The position numbers and the translations under genes were made by a program. A stretch of 64,000 nt of DNA, from assembly GCA_907163375.1 (NCBI GenBank), contig CAJQUW010007295.1, forward strand, positions 203,072 to 267,071. Direction: 5' to 3'. The first letter of the stretch is position 1. Each line of letters starts with the position of its first letter. Below the pieces are notes generated by a model, which was not told where the DNA came from, searched no databases, and saw only the letters and a list, made by a program, of their open reading frames with translations. The stretch comes from Prostheceraeus crozeri (taxonomy: Eukaryota; Platyhelminthes; Polycladida; Euryleptidae). Shown piece by piece: positions 10,400-25,400 of this stretch.

Positions 10400-12700
10400 G
10401 ATTTGAAATGAATATGGGATCCTCTCTGCATCTCTTGCATAAACCAACTTTTGTATTTTTCGATGTACGGCTTGTGATAGGTGCAAACACTCCTTTGTTT
10501 AAGTGGTTCTTGGATTATAATCTAGCTCAACAAGTTGATCAGCCAACTCGACCTTTCTCTGGTAATATACTCGATTTGATCTTCTCAACTGTTTCCATTC
10601 CGATATCCAATGTTTGTGTTCCCGAAAGATTTGCTTCCTGTGACCATGCTGTCCTGACTTTTTCAATCGACCTCTATCGATGAAGCCGACTTGTCACTTT
10701 CTAAAGTTGTTCCGAAATATCATTCAGCAAAATGTTCGAAATTTCGCAAGCAGCTGCACCACTCGCATTGGTTGTCTCCAAGTGACACCATGACTGATAG
10801 CAAGCAATCGAATGTGATAGAACCTAGCTTAGCGGGCAGCTTTGTAAGCCATACCAGTTCAAGACGTTCTTCCCAAGAAACCAAGAAATTCAAGTACATT
10901 AAGAATTTCTCTGAGATATGTACGTCGAATGCATTCCACCGTCAAATCATCTCCGTCAGTTGACAATTGATTAAAGAAATCTCAAGAAATTATACATCAA
11001 AAAAATGGCAACCCACAGATGAGAATGAAAAGATAATAATAAATACTTGCGCAAGGAATCCTAAACTTGTGTGGGATACGTCAGCAGTAAACTTATGACA
11101 AGTGCTCTTTTCCAATCAATGGAAACTGAATTAGGGGACCGTGCTTTTGAACCAAGTGAAATTGCTGAACATTTTAGCACCGTCTCTACATCAAATTATG
11201 GAACTGACAATTCATTCAATATTTCCGAATCTTTATTTGATCTAACGTCGACAACTGATGCGAGCACGACTATCTTATCTGACATACATAAGTATTTCAC
11301 CCCAAAAGAAGTCCATGACATTATTTCAAAGCTGCCGTCTTCAACTACATTTAATCTTGATGGCATATCTTACGTATTACTTTAAAAGGCCTTTTCCTTG
11401 CGTCGAAGCTGTTGGATTTATTAGATAAATCATTAGTGACCCGGAAATTACCAAATTCATGGCGAAATAGTACGATTGCACCTATCTACAAGAGTGATCC
11501 GAATTTCTGTAATTATCGGCCAGTGGCCGTTACGTCGTGTGTATGCCATTGCCGTGTAATGGAACGGATAATTCCATCCAAGTTCAGAGAATTTGTGATC
11601 ACAAATGATATCCTGCTCAAATCGCAAAATGGCTTCTTATCCGGTAGCTAAGTTGACACTGCTGGTATTTACTTTTTCATTTTTTTAATGAATGGTATCG
11701 AACGTGAGTCGAACGAACAGAAGTAATCACGCTCGACTTTGAAAAGGCATTCGATAAAGTTCCACACGATAACTTAATGAATAAATTGTTTCAGTCGAGG
11801 GTCAGATGGAATCTTCTGAGATGGATTCTCAACTTCTTGAGTTGTGGTCGTCAATGAGTGCACATAAGAAACACGCTGTCTTCATGTCGTGATACTGCAA
11901 GTGGTGTCATTCAAGGTTCAGTTTGTTTTGGGCCTTTTATTGTTTCTTTTATACCTTGATATATTTCTTTTATACATTTGTACATACATGTAGATATCAA
12001 ATTGGCCATTTCCAGTCCCACAGAAGCGCTTCTTCCTTTACGGGACGACATCAACAGTGTTGTGTGTTGGTCAAGTCTGAACAACTTGCCGGTCAACATT
12101 AGCAAATGTAAAATAATTTCTTTCGGACAACGTGAAGCTTCTCAATTGTTCTACATAATAAATGCCATCCTGCAATAAGTGTCAGATATTAAAGATTTTG
12201 GTGTCATAATCAACTCCCCTTCTAGCGTCAAAAAAGCACATATCATACGTTGTTTTGCGTGCAAGCCGAATGCATGGCCTCATTAAAAGGGTTCTTGAGC
12301 AAGGGTTAATCGATGAAATTGAAAGCATTCTACAACGATTTTGACGATTATTCAGCGATGTGCTACAGTTAGACTAAAAAAATCGCTTGCAGTAACTGAA
12401 ACTTTTAAAGTTGTCCTCCCGCCGCCTTAGATGTAAGTTGATTTTTGAATGCATGTTGAATGGCATCGTTAACCTTGATGCTGAGAAACATTTTTAATTT
12501 TCCATGATAATTCCATGCCGAAACAATCCCTATACAATCTTTGCCAAGAGGACAAGAACATCAGTGAAGTACATTTTTTTACAAGTGATGTAAATAAGCA
12601 CTGGAAGAAGTTGACTTACTTCAAAGTTTCTGCTCCCACTTTAAATGACTTCCTCAAGTATCGGCTATCGAACTATTTTCGTAACAACGACAAAGGGTAA
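10400..12700 (+). pseudogene. Decayed CR1/Jockey-like LINE
   Basis: Order of recognisable pieces: the C-terminal part of an endonuclease domain at about 10440-10680 (DYNLAQQVDQPTR, then SCDHAVLTFSI); a linker at 10691-10963; the reverse transcriptase start at 11071-11385 (LPSSTTFNLDGIS); fingers and palm at 11412-11651 (IAPIYKSDPNFCNYRPVAVT); palm at about 11725-11850 (DFEKAFDKVPHDN); thumb at 11978-12178; and a typical LINE C-terminus at 12515-12700. Every junction is a stop or frameshift, so it is inactive. The 5' end and ORF1 are missing. Confidence 0.8.
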
Positions 12701-13218
12701 TCCTTACATTTCTCTACTTTTGTTTTAGATGTACTTTGACTTCCTTGTTCATAAATGTTTGGTTTTGTTGCCTACCTTGGAGTCGCATTTAATGCATCAG
12801 AATGAATGCTTGAGGATATCTCGCGAACTTCGAAAAAATGAAAACTTTGAAGCTCAATTCCACCGTTTTAAAATTGAACTGGGATAAACGACGTGAACAC
12901 CGCCTAGAGAATGCCTTAAGCGTCATGATTCTGAACGTCCAGCTGAAAAAAAAGAAAACAGGTTGAAGGACACGTTGACTCAAGCACAGTTATCAGTTTT
13001 CTAAATAATTGTTTTTGGTAGAAACCGAAAGTGTTCGATATTGCAATGCAGTCCGACTTACATCACATCATCGGCACTTCAACTGCATGTTAGAACCCCT
13101 CATCAATCGTCGGTACCCAAGGAAGATTAAGTATTTGTAGAACCATCAGTAAATGATACGTTGTAAAGGAACTCTTTATCTTTGTTTGCAGTTAACCGGT
13201 ATGTCCCTTTTTTTACAG
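12701..13218. other. No recognised feature upstream of the MARC exon
   Basis: Contains tttgcag and, at 13205-13218, a strong pyrimidine-rich acceptor directly before the first MARC exon seen. The true first exon and promoter of the gene are not identified. Confidence 0.5.
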
Positions 13219-13424
13219 GCAGAAACAATTGATCTTGCATTGGGCAGTGCCTTTATTGGCGCTTGTCATGCTCTGATATATCTATCCAGTCGCAAACAGG
13301 AAAAGGAACGTGTCGGTAGAATTTCAAAGATATTTGTCTACCCTGTTAAGTCATGCCCTGGAATTTCAGTTGAATCGTGTGCGCTTACACCGAAAGGAAT
13401 TGTTTCTGGTAAACTTATTGATCG
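13219..13424 (+). CDS. MARC: MARC exon 1 of those seen (membrane anchor, start of MOSC_N)
   Basis: Encodes the hydrophobic anchor and VYPVKSCPGI. Ends CG|GTGAGT, phase 2. In-frame ATGs at 13153 and 13201 exist upstream, but the tract tccctttttttacag looks like an acceptor. Confidence 0.8.
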
Positions 13425-16400
13425 GTGAGTCTATCAAATATTGTCCGAAATAATTGCCGGGCGTCGTGCAGTCAAAACGTCTTAATAAGCAGCTGATAAC
13501 AAATACATTTGATGGAACTATCTGCAGTGTGTTGCGATCGTCATCCATAATTTGATGGAATGATATTACTATCATTCATCACTCTCTTAAAGCCTACCTA
13601 TACACTGATGTGTTATAGAGGCGAAACAATTTGAAAGCTGGCATTTATTATGCGAATTACTGAGAACATAGGGGTGCGACTCCTTTGCGCACTTTTGTAG
13701 CAATAGATCATGGAATTGCATTTGATAAACTGAAACTGTCAATTTTCAGATTCATTGCATTGCATTTTTTAATTGAATATTTTCATCATTCTCTAGGAAA
13801 TCAGTTCTGGATGTTGTTGTGTGTGACAAATATTTGAATTTGTGAGCAATGTATCTAGAAGTTCAATTTTCTTATTGCTAATTGCTGTATATTGCAACAA
13901 TAGCCGTACTCATGCTGTCATTCCATGGGAGGCTCTTTAAGCCATGGCAGCCATGCAAAATAGTCGTCCTCTGCAAGGAAGCTTCGTACCCAACAGATCT
14001 GTCAGTGATCAAATCGTGTATATCCGCCTCGCAATTGAGAAGTAGTAGTAGCAGTGAATGGATAGGCAGATCCTCTACATAGCGTTTGATTTTACATTGC
14101 TATGTAGAGTTATATTTTACATCGTTACATCTCATCGATTTGATTTTTACTAAATTTTTCGCAATTGTCTACTAGTCCGGGAGCTAGCGTGAAGTTGTGC
14201 AGGGAACGAGGTAGTACATAAAACTTTCACATAGCATAGTACACCTCTAACCTACTGCAAAACTTCGCGTCTGCCGGATCAGATCATTTGCTTTTCAGAA
14301 ATAGAGAGGATAACACAATCCTATGTATTTCCATTGGTAAAATTGTGACATGTAAGGTGTTGACTCCATTTTTTCGAATTTTTGCTCATAAAAGTTACAC
14401 AAATTGGTATTTTGTTGAACTGGTTATTATAGAAATCATCTACAGATCATGATCTTTCAAATGAGTTATCATTCAGTGACAGAGGATGAAGTAAAGTGTA
14501 CAAACAGACACTTTTCGTTGGTGCAACTGCAAATTTTAACATAGAAATTTCAGGAAAATTGTTGATATACTTTAACGAAAAGTGTCTGTTTGTACACTTT
14601 ACTTCATCCTCTGTCACTGAATGATAACTCATTTGAAAGATCATGATCTGTAGATGATTTCTATAATAACCAGTTCAACATAATACCAATTTGTGTAACT
14701 TTTATGAGCAAAAATTCGAAAAAAATGGAGTCAACACCTTAAACGTCACAATTTTACCATTGGAAATACATAGGATTTTGTTATCCTCTCTATTTCTGAA
14801 AAGCAAATGATCTGATCCGGCAGACGCGAAGTTTTGCAGTAGGTTAGAGGTGTACTATGCTATGTGAAAGTTTTATGTACTACCTCGTTCCCTGCACAAC
14901 TTCACGCTAGCTCCCGGACTATACGGCACGACGCCTTAGGAAATAATTATCATGCTGAAGGTTGCTAATAATGTTATCATTCTGTCAACAGGAGCTTCAT
15001 GTTTGCCAAACCTGGTGGTGGATTCATTACTCAAAGAACACACCCTCAATTAGCGAACATTCGCCTTGAAATGAGCTCCACTGGTTTACTTGTCCATGCC
15101 CCCGACATGGAAGCGTTGTCTCTTAACTTTGAGCCTAATTTGAACGCCAAGAAAGTACGTGTTAGGTAAGTGAAACATTTTTGCTCAACTGTCCAGAATT
15201 ACTGCATAATAAGCATATGCCTAGTTCACATGTGGATTTCTAATTTGGAATGTAGTGTAAGTGCGGAGTGCAATACGCCCACAAACTATAGATCTTTTAG
15301 TTAAGATAAATAGAAATGAACCTTGTTGATGTTTAATCAAGGATCGCAATTTTTCGATTTTTGCGAAATTTTTCTAACGTAAATATTTCAAATTTATGCA
15401 TTTAAAACCCGGTTTCCCGATTTTTCGCTTTTTTCGTGCCGTGGGTAGCACTACATCATCAGAAATAGAAACGTACATGTATGCTCAAGGTCAGTCCGTG
15501 GAGGACATAAAATTTAAATATTAGTAGAGAAAATCAGATGGCGGTAATCAATACATACATCTTTGTTTTTGATTGGTGGATGCAAGATATAGATGATAAC
15601 TGCCTCACGGAATCTTAGCTTGACTGAACATGGTCGATGTCTAAGATGACAGCAGATTGTAGGAATCATATTATGTTTATATCCCTATCTATGTCCCTTT
15701 CCGGGAGTTACTTTTATTTTTCAGGGAGTTGTTATAGAACGTAATTCCCAGCAATTGATAGGGGATATTTACATAGAAATGCACCATTTCAGTCATTGAA
15801 CTTGGATTAACCTTAAACATCGACTGAATAGATAACAAAGCATAGAAATTGTGAACAAAATAGTAAGGAATCATGCAGGTACTATTCAGTATATTATTTC
15901 AGTGTATTATTCAGTTCTTATTGGAATCATGATCGATGATGATGAAATAATCAGTAATATTAAAGTTAGGAGTTTATCATATATTGCCAAATTCAAATTC
16001 CTTGCACCTTGGCCGACATAAGTAATGCATATCTTTCGGAGGCTCTATTCTTCGCTACTATTTTAGCAGCAAATTTCTTTGATTTTTGCCTCCTCTTAGA
16101 GTAAAACTCTCAACTCTTAGAATAAAACAATGCTGTTGTCATTTTCTCGGGCTCATCATCGGAAAGCACTTTTGTGTCAATGACGTTTTGTTCATGAAAT
16201 GCAGAAATTGACCGGCGGTTTGTGATATCTAGTGATGGCAACGATTGTTTTTATCGCTTTCACTGAAGTATCCGATGCATTCACGAATCTTTTAGTCGGG
16301 AAAGAATTTTATAGATCAAATCGCTGCTTTCTTATGATGTTCCAGAGTTTCACAGTAATCGAGTTCAACCTATCTCTTAGGTAGTAATCCTCATCGTATT

Positions 16401-19400
16401 TTCAACTTTCTGTAATAAATGGTGATAGATATTCATTAATGTCATGCTCACAGAAACATTCCAGGTGCTGCAAATGAGCTGCTAATTTCTTTGTCTTCAT
16501 TTTCTCTTCATGCCACGGATCAAAAAGGTTTGAACCCTTTAGTTTCTTCTCTTCACTCACATTGATTCTGCACTTATAATCACGAGTGCTACATCCTTTG
16601 TGGCAAATAGTCTTTCCTGAGCAGTTTCCTGATTGTTATGCATTTGGGTTGATTTAGTATGAAATGTACTTATTGCTTGATGATCTTGAACATGCACATC
16701 GGTTTGAGACATTTTCTGGGATCAAAGCTTCCAACAAAATCAGCAGTGCAACATCAACAGTCGGACTGATTTATCGCATTATGGATCGTTTGAATAACTT
16801 GAAATCTATATCATAGCCAACTTTAGAAGTCTAGGTTACTCGTAAGAAGTCTAGGTTATCATAATAACTCCCGGTAAGCATAGATATTGAGGAGAGGCTC
16901 TTTGCGTGTGATAGATAGGGCACAGACTTCTAAATTTCTCTGGACAGATTGGTTGAAATTGGCCTCCTACATAATCAGGCCAACTATTCTAAATTAGAGT
17001 ACCTTATAAATAGACTTGTCATCAAGCGTTATCAAATTTTAGGGAACGCATGCCAGCACAATGCAGGTAAAGCACAGTATACATGTATATTTGCCTACAT
17101 TAGGAGTTGGGACGCATCGGACTGCATGTTTATGCGTTAAACTCATGTGCTAGACCTACACGATATTTGCTAATTTTGCGATTTTTTTTCTAACAACTCT
17201 TAGAAATGAGGCATCTGAGATAATCTTGCACATGCTGTTGAAATATTTCATTGAAATTTCGGAAATCTGATTCATGTCCGTGTGTACAACGAGATTTAGC
17301 GGTGGAACTGATGGGATCATACTTGAACGGACGTTTCAACCAAGTTAAGGTCAATGGAAAGACATCAGAACTTTGTTATGAAGTTACGCGAGGCATTCCT
17401 CAAGGATCCCAATGGGGACCTCTCATTTGGAATGTTTATCTAAACGACCTGTTCCCTATGATACTGCAGCATGGAGCAAAGGTAGTCGCGTATGCTGATG
17501 ATATCACCTACTGGATAACAGGTGACGATATTACATAAATCCAGAAAAGAATGGACGTTCTGATGGTGGATATATTGAAATGGTTCAGAGAAAACGGATT
17601 ACAACCAAATCCAGGTAAATTCCAATGTATCGGACTTGGAGGCGGCGGAGCGAATCTGAAATTCAGGATGAAAGACTCGAGATTGGAAAATATGCAGAGT
17701 ATTCAACTGCTAGGGGTTAATATTGATAGAGCTTTCACATTTGAAAACCAAGTGAAGAAACTTACAAGAACCATAGCTTGGAAGTTGAGTGGCATACGTC
17801 GTCTGAAGAATACTATAAGCCGTAACATCAGATGGAGACTTATTCAAACGTACGTTATGCCGCATTTTGATTATGTGTCGTCTATATATCTGTTTCTCCC
17901 TGCATCTTGTAAACGAAAGATGCAGACAATGCATAACCGTTGTCTACGAATGGCTACCAGAGCATTCACAACGCCGATACCAGAACTTGTCAAGTCGCTC
18001 CAGACATACGAGTTGGAGCTCAGATGGCATATGAAGCTGTTTAAGGTGATGCAAGCAGTCTCCAGAACAAAGATCCAATACCGAAATACAGCAAGCATGA
18101 CAGAGTTCATAACGAAGTACCAGCTGAATCCAGGCTATGCTCCAATCGCTCTTGGAGAACTTTTTGTGTTGTCGACGAACCCCATAAGAAATGTGTTTCA
18201 GCAACCGAAAGTGAGATCTGTGAAAGCTGGTGAGCGTTCACTGCGTTTCTACGGCACCAGCTTCTGGAATAAGGTTCCCATGGACATCCGAAATTCAAAT
18301 GCAGCTTCTATGAAAGTGACAAGTTATCTGAGAAGCTACCTTCAAAGACAAAGTGGCATTACTGCATCGTGACTTGACTTTCCAAGTTCACTCTATCTTA
18401 GTTTCCTTTTTTTACTCCATGTTTTCTAGTTTGTTCGTTTGAATTTACTGTATTTAGATTAGTCACATGCATGTCACATGTCGTGAATACAATACAATAC
18501 TTTTTTTTTTTTGCGAAGAAGTAATCGGAAAAAATCACCAATAGAAATGATATATCGATATTCTGGGCACCGTCCTTTCATTTTTTTAAAGCAAGAAACT
18601 ATTTTCTTAGTCAACTATTTAGTTTGGTGGCAACATGCATGGTTGCAGCATCCAAGCAAAGAATGCATGGTTGAAGCACAGATGCGTTTGGTGGAAAAGA
18701 AATGATAAATTTTGTTCGAAAGTTTTGCAGCTTCGGGTGTCGAACTTTGCCAATCTAATATTTCTGACTGTGCATTCACAGCAGGAATCACAATTTTTAC
18801 ATTTTAGACGTGAAAGGCAACAAGCACCACTGGCATCATCTCGATTGTTGGATTCATATCGAAAATGTGAAAAAATTGAAAAGGTCTTTGCATGCAAACA
18901 TTTACATCCTGTATACACTTCATCTTTTGTGGTTGATTGTATGATATTTTATGAGCAGCATTTCTCAGACTGAATCCGGAAAACTTCAATAAAGAAATCG
19001 TTTTTCTTGTCACTCTCTGTGCGGTGACGCGTGGAGATAAAATAATTTGCTCCTGTCATTTGACGTCTCGAGTACTTGTCATTGTTCTCAGAAGAGCTCC
19101 ATCACGGGTTGGATCGGCCCATTTCTGCTCCAACCTCCTCAGAAATGGATGCTCAGGTTGGGAATGCTTATTGTGTCCGTGATCATTGTTTTCATGAAAA
19201 TAAGAGAAGGATCTCCGTTTTCTGTTCCTCGTGATTTCAGGACATTTATAGTGCGGGAATCGCCGGTTTCTCATTTTATCTCGAAATTGTCCCTTACAAT
19301 CTTCAATGATATTGGTGGATCTACCGTTTATCTTCCGTCCATTGACTTCGGCTCCACCACCAACTTTGTCAGCCTTTCCCAAGTATTACATAATTGTATC

Positions 19401-22400
19401 CGATTTCGAATTTCTCAAAGTGGCTGGTCATTCAGATATTAGGCCTATACAAAAGTCATCAGAATGACAACTTATGAAAATTGTTTTGGTGTAAAATTTG
19501 GCTTAGTGGCCCTTCTTCCGCGCAAAATCAAGAAATAAAAAACTAACTAAATTTATAAACAACTCTTGATTGACTTGATTGACAAAAAGGTGCCACAACA
19601 GATTCGAATTTCATTGTTATGCAGAGGAATGTTTTGATGTTATACTATCATTGCATTTCGGTTGACAACCAGCTGCGGTATATTTGCTTGGTTTTTCGCA
19701 TTCGATTGAATCGCACAGGAGACTCATTTCAAATAGTCATCTATCACGTCGATTAGCTACAAAATTCAATCTTCTGTAACACAAATGTTGTTTGCCTGAA
19801 CATGTAGAAAATGATTTCAAATTTTGCTCACCTATCTGTCCAGAGATATTTAGAAGTCTATGGATAGGGATATAAATCAAATAACGTACGATTTCTCTGG
19901 AGATATCAAGTCGTCTCCAAAATGAGTAAAATCGCCAAAATTAAGTCAAAATATGAAATTTACTCATTTTGTAGAGGCTCTCAAACATCAAATGCTGAAT
20001 CATGTGACTCACTTCAACTTTAGATCGAAGTAGATGTTCTGAACTCAATCATGTTTCAAATTTCATGGCATTCTGATAAATAGTTTCTTTTCTGCAAAAG
20101 AAAATGTTCGAAAACTGCCAAGTGTTTCACAATCCATTTATATTTCTTGAATTTTACCATTGGATTCCAATGGGAATCATTTAACCTTGTATATAACCGA
20201 AAGCGACTGACTGTGACACTTAAGAATTTGATTTTTGTATTCATCGTTTCAAGATATACAAATCCATGCTATTAAGCCCTTTTTACGAGAATTTAGGAAG
20301 AAAGTGTCAGTAGCTTCCGTCCAATGAAATTCATTTCCACACAAGACGGTGGATTTAACTCTTAATGTCGATGGAGAAAAATAATAAGTTATGTGAAAGC
20401 AAAATGTCTAAAGAAAAAAAAGTTGAAGTTATTGGAAATCGGAAGAGCATGGGATTGCAACCAACTGATTATCGTTGACTAAATATGGAATATTAACGAA
20501 ATCAAATGAAGTGATGGTTTGACAATGCGGAGTGATTAAACCTATGGTTTATAGAAACAGTTTCATCAACGACAGCTCAAGTCCACATCGGTCGTCTCTT
20601 GCGTGGTATATTTGTCATTGGAAATAGTTTCGAAAATAACAAAAATAATGATAACAAATCTTTATTGATCAGTACAAAGTGGAACATAATATGAAAACGT
20701 ATTATTAGAACGTAAAATGACGATTCAAAAAAAAGCACAGCTCTATGAATGTCAATGAAAAGTTGATGAGTAGGAAACTAGGAAAGAAGCTTCGATTCAT
20801 GCTTTGTTTTTAAGCACTCTGCCAGCGTTTTTTGTTGTAACAGTGATCAAAGGAACAGCATCTGTCACAGTTAGCTCTACTGGCATAATCTAAGATAGAA
20901 TGGATGAAATATCAATACTGGATAGTTTCGGTTTTTTGGAGGACGTTAAGAATGATAGTCGAGAAAAGTAAAAAAGTATCCGTTAAAAGTAAAAAAAATT
21001 ATCTAGTTATATCGACCATTGAATGCGCGGGACGTCAAAGTACTGTCTTATAGATTTTGCTGACTTAACGTTAACGACCATAAAACAGGGGAGTTAATTT
21101 TTTACTTTTCTCCCGATGATGAACATAATCTCCCGTCGTTTGGTCAACTACGTAAAAACGATGCGTCACTGAACGTCGCATTCCGTCCAGATTTTTGGCG
21201 AAATTTGAAGTCCTATCTAGGAGTCCCTGTATAAGCACTACATATTCATAATTATAGCATAACATGCTTTCTATCGCTGGTATTCTATGATTTCTGTATA
21301 AATCAATGATGATTCGATGCTTTCCATGTACATGTATTTCATGAATTGAAGCTTTCTTAAAGACCATGAATATTTGCATGCAAGTTCTACACAGTAGCAG
21401 CTTAAAGCACGGATCCAGTTATTATGCTTCTAGCGTCAATGACCTGACAGTAATCAAAGTCATGGTGATTTTCTTCAACTCCAGCATCTACACGGTGCTT
21501 AAGTAAGAAAAAATGCAATTATGAAAACACGCTCTTTCGTCTATAATTAAACTCTTCAACTCTTCGTCTGAATTGCTTTTCTGACGACACGCCACTGTCA
21601 ATAAGTCGTACATAAATATGGCAGAGGAAAACGAGATGTGATGCAAGCAGTGGTTAAAAGTGGATAGGACAGATAGAATAATACTACTTCCTAATGTAAT
21701 GTGGGAATTTAATTTTAACAATTGCGATGATAGATACGGAGTGTAATTCTCAATATTGAATGGGATGACAAAGTCTCTTGCTTACGATTGACTCAAATAT
21801 CTGTCACATACCATATGGCTGCACGGCATTAGATCTTCGGTATCACGAGGTTTGCATCAGGTGAAAAATGCGCATGTGTGGTTGAAGCTTCACGGCAGAA
21901 GATACAAAAGATCTTGCTTTAGAAAGCCTTCCAGACGACTTGTCACTAGTGAGGTTAAGACACTCACCGCTAGCGGCCGAAATATCTGCATTTTATGCCT
22001 TGATATGCATTATTACCACACTGGTCAAAATAATGGGTGGAGGATGGCTATGCGATTTTCTGGGATTTAGAGAATACCACTTTTATTTGTAATGGTTTCA
22101 ATATCCAGAAAAAATCAATCTAGGTTAATTTTCCTCCCTGAAGGCAAGATATTAATGTTGAAAACATAGATTGTTATCAAGACAACTGGTGAACGATGGA
22201 TAGAGTCAAGAGTTTTGAGATTGCATTTGTATGTAATTACTGTAATTTATATTCATCAACTTTTCATGACGATCAAGATACCGTTTTTCTAACTTTCGTG
22301 TTATTGCTAATTGGATAATCAGCTTTCATTGCATATGTTTATAATTGATTAAGACACTCAAAACGATATAATTTGTATTAAACTCCGTTTGTCGTTTAAG

Positions 22401-25400
22401 ACACACCCTACACGTTGACGGCATGACCTACAAACAATTAATAAATTCATACCACGGTAAAAAGAATGTCTTTGAACTTTGACAATCTCTTTGCCTCACC
22501 GTTTCTTTTGTACAGTGATAAAATGCGTGAACGTTTCTACTTGTGTAAACGTGTATCTAATGGGCATCATCGGAATACTTATTCATTTTATTGAATATTA
22601 TTAGTGTCATCATGTGTAGTACGCTGATAAGAGTGATCTTCTGTCAACTTCTTCGCTCATGATCATGGGATCATGGACCGAATATTTTGGGGCTTCAGAA
22701 AATGTACGAAGTCCAGCAATATTACTTAACGTTTAGTTAGCTTGTAAATTGCCTCGCTTCATTGAGAGTCGCTTTTTACATAGACTGCATTTTCTCATGG
22801 GCTCTTGTTTGCACTGTAATTTCAATTGAATGAAAATAGCTTTCTGTCATGTTGTTATACATGCATACATGCAATTTCATCAAATTCATGAATGTGATAA
22901 TGCCGGACCAGGTCTGTTCGATGTAAGTGAATATTATTTTAACAACCCCATTTTCCGTGAAAAGGGGCAGAGGGAATGTCATACACATAAAAAATATGCA
23001 TGCGATATTCGCATGCTGTACAAAATCGGAGTCATTAGTCACTTCATTTCTTCCCCATCACACATTTTGCTGCGTCCTTGACAATTTCCGGGCATTTCAA
23101 TCTTATTGAGGGTGGAGGGAGATAGAGAGGGAGAGAAAGATAGAGAAGACGGACAAAATTGTTTAATTATGCAATTAGCTAAAACCTCATAAAAAAGTTC
23201 GTTTGTCTGAAGACATTCGAGAGAGCTGAAGAAAATTTTCTGGCAAATCGACGGCGTCAACGAAATTTGGATGACCTCTGATAGACGAAATATCTCATTC
23301 AATCATTAAGAGCTTCATGCTCAATTTTTACATTCAAACACTTCTATCTCGAATACAACATGTGTGGGGATTAAAGTTCAAAATTCAGAAATTGTGACAT
23401 GATATGTCATTGTCATGATAAGTGATGTCAGGGTGACTAAATGATGCAGATGGAAAGTCCGACAACCGCACTTGCTGAAGCATTGAGTGGTTCGAACTGT
23501 GGCAGGTCTCTTTCAACTTTACAATCCAACATTCAGTCCTACGTTTTCTGCACCTTGAATACTATAGTAACTTATATATGGAAGTGGAAAAGACAATTAA
23601 TTGCATTAATCATGATAGGAAAGAATTTAAGTCTGAAGAGTAACTTGACTCATCAAAATTGGTTAATTGGAAAGAAATTGGCATGAAATTTAAGCAAAAT
23701 TTGATAACCTGTATATATCTAGACTTATTAATCGCAGTCTAATGAAACTCACGTATTGTCATACACAATGTTGTTAGATCTATGAAAAATATAACTGTAG
23801 TTACAATAGCATTTGAGATATATGTAGATGCAGTATCAATTAATTAAATAATTATTATATTTCAAATTCTGAATGATAGGCTACTTTTTCCAACATGGTC
23901 AGAAATTGCTGTTTTTCGCTAAATTCTTGGCTCTATCAATCTTTGCTCCCGAAGCCTGGTAATGACCCATCTGCGAGTGCTGCTATTAACATGTGCAATC
24001 GACGTTCATGTTTTTGAGTGATTTTTTCCGGTGTGCTAGTATTAAGATGGACGTAGTTCTTACTCACATGTCATATTTCTCATTTATGAACTCCACACTT
24101 TCAGTTCTGTTGTTTTCTCTTGAAGGGTATGGGATACTTGGACAGATGCCTTGGATTGTGGAGATGAAGCTGCCAATTGGGCAGAGCGTTATCTTGACGT
24201 GCCTGGAGTGCGCATTGTACAGGCTCACGATGTCTTAACCAATCGTCCTACATTGGTGCCTCCAATCCATAACAAGAAACATCAAGACTGTGTAAGTATT
24301 TTTAGATTACTTTATGCAAGTTTATCATAAATAGCTTTTGAGAAGATTGATTTCATTCACTGAAACTTGATCAAATTTTTATTTGGTCAACATAAATCAC
24401 TAGAGTGGTCATTTCAAGAAAAATAGTTATTTTGTATATAACGTGCGTTCGAAAGTCTTATCCCTTTTTCATTGTTAATTTATGGCATGAAAAGTATTCA
24501 GATCTTGGTGCCTGCATGATTAAATATCTTTGCTATGCTCCAAAATTTTGTTTTGATGTGGTTTTGATCAAATAAAACAATAATTATGTCAACAGTCATT
24601 AGTTTCATTATAAGCTGTCATTCTTCACACGATGGTTTACATGAAATAGTTCGTCTTTATTCATTGATCACATGATAAGTCTTCACTGCGATTGCATTAA
24701 CAGCCAACGTTGAGTCTTTGTTCTATGTGGTCTTTCTCACCCGACAAAATTGTTATTCATTAAATCAATCAATCTTTTACTCGCATCGAATGTTATTGAA
24801 CAGCGTGCAATGCACAATCTCATACAGAGAATTGAAGTGGTAAATCTGAAATAAGCAGCAATTGTCTAGGAGAAAATGGGAAGTTGTGCCCTCCAATAAG
24901 ACTTGTCGTTCTCTTCTCGATAAATTTGAAACAACTGGTTCAAAGTAAAAGGGTATTTGTATTGCAGTCGAATTTCTATTCAAGTTAAGTTTCGAAATCA
25001 CGGCAAGTATTTCGGCGTCCCACGCCTCCACATGTCGGTAGAACTAGGTAGACACTGGGCCAGTTGTTGAACCTCCTCGAAGTGGCCGTCCTCGCGATGG
25101 GGTCAGTCCATCTAACGTCGAATCTGCCAGGTCGTTAGTCGATGATGATCATTTCCACAGTTGTCCTGAAATAACCAACGTTCTGAAAATTTCTCGTTAA
25201 TCTACACACTCAATTCTTCGGAATGAACTTCCCCTAGCTCCCTACAAACTGCAAATCCATCAGCAATTGAGTGCCGAGGACATGATGAAAAGCTCATGCT
25301 TGTCAGGCTATGCTTGCTAAACATGAAGAAACCCAAATATTCAACCATTTGATCACGCGACTGTTCATCGACTTAGTGTGGTTAGTCGTCACAACAGCCG

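Noticed and set aside
19047..19442. Overlapping frames of 131 (+) and 108 (-) codons
   Set aside because: No motif on either strand; likely chance or an unrecognisable relic.
21071..21379. 102-codon - strand frame with FYVVDQTTGDYVHH
   Set aside because: Looks protein-like in its last third but lacks any family resemblance or splice context that I can defend.
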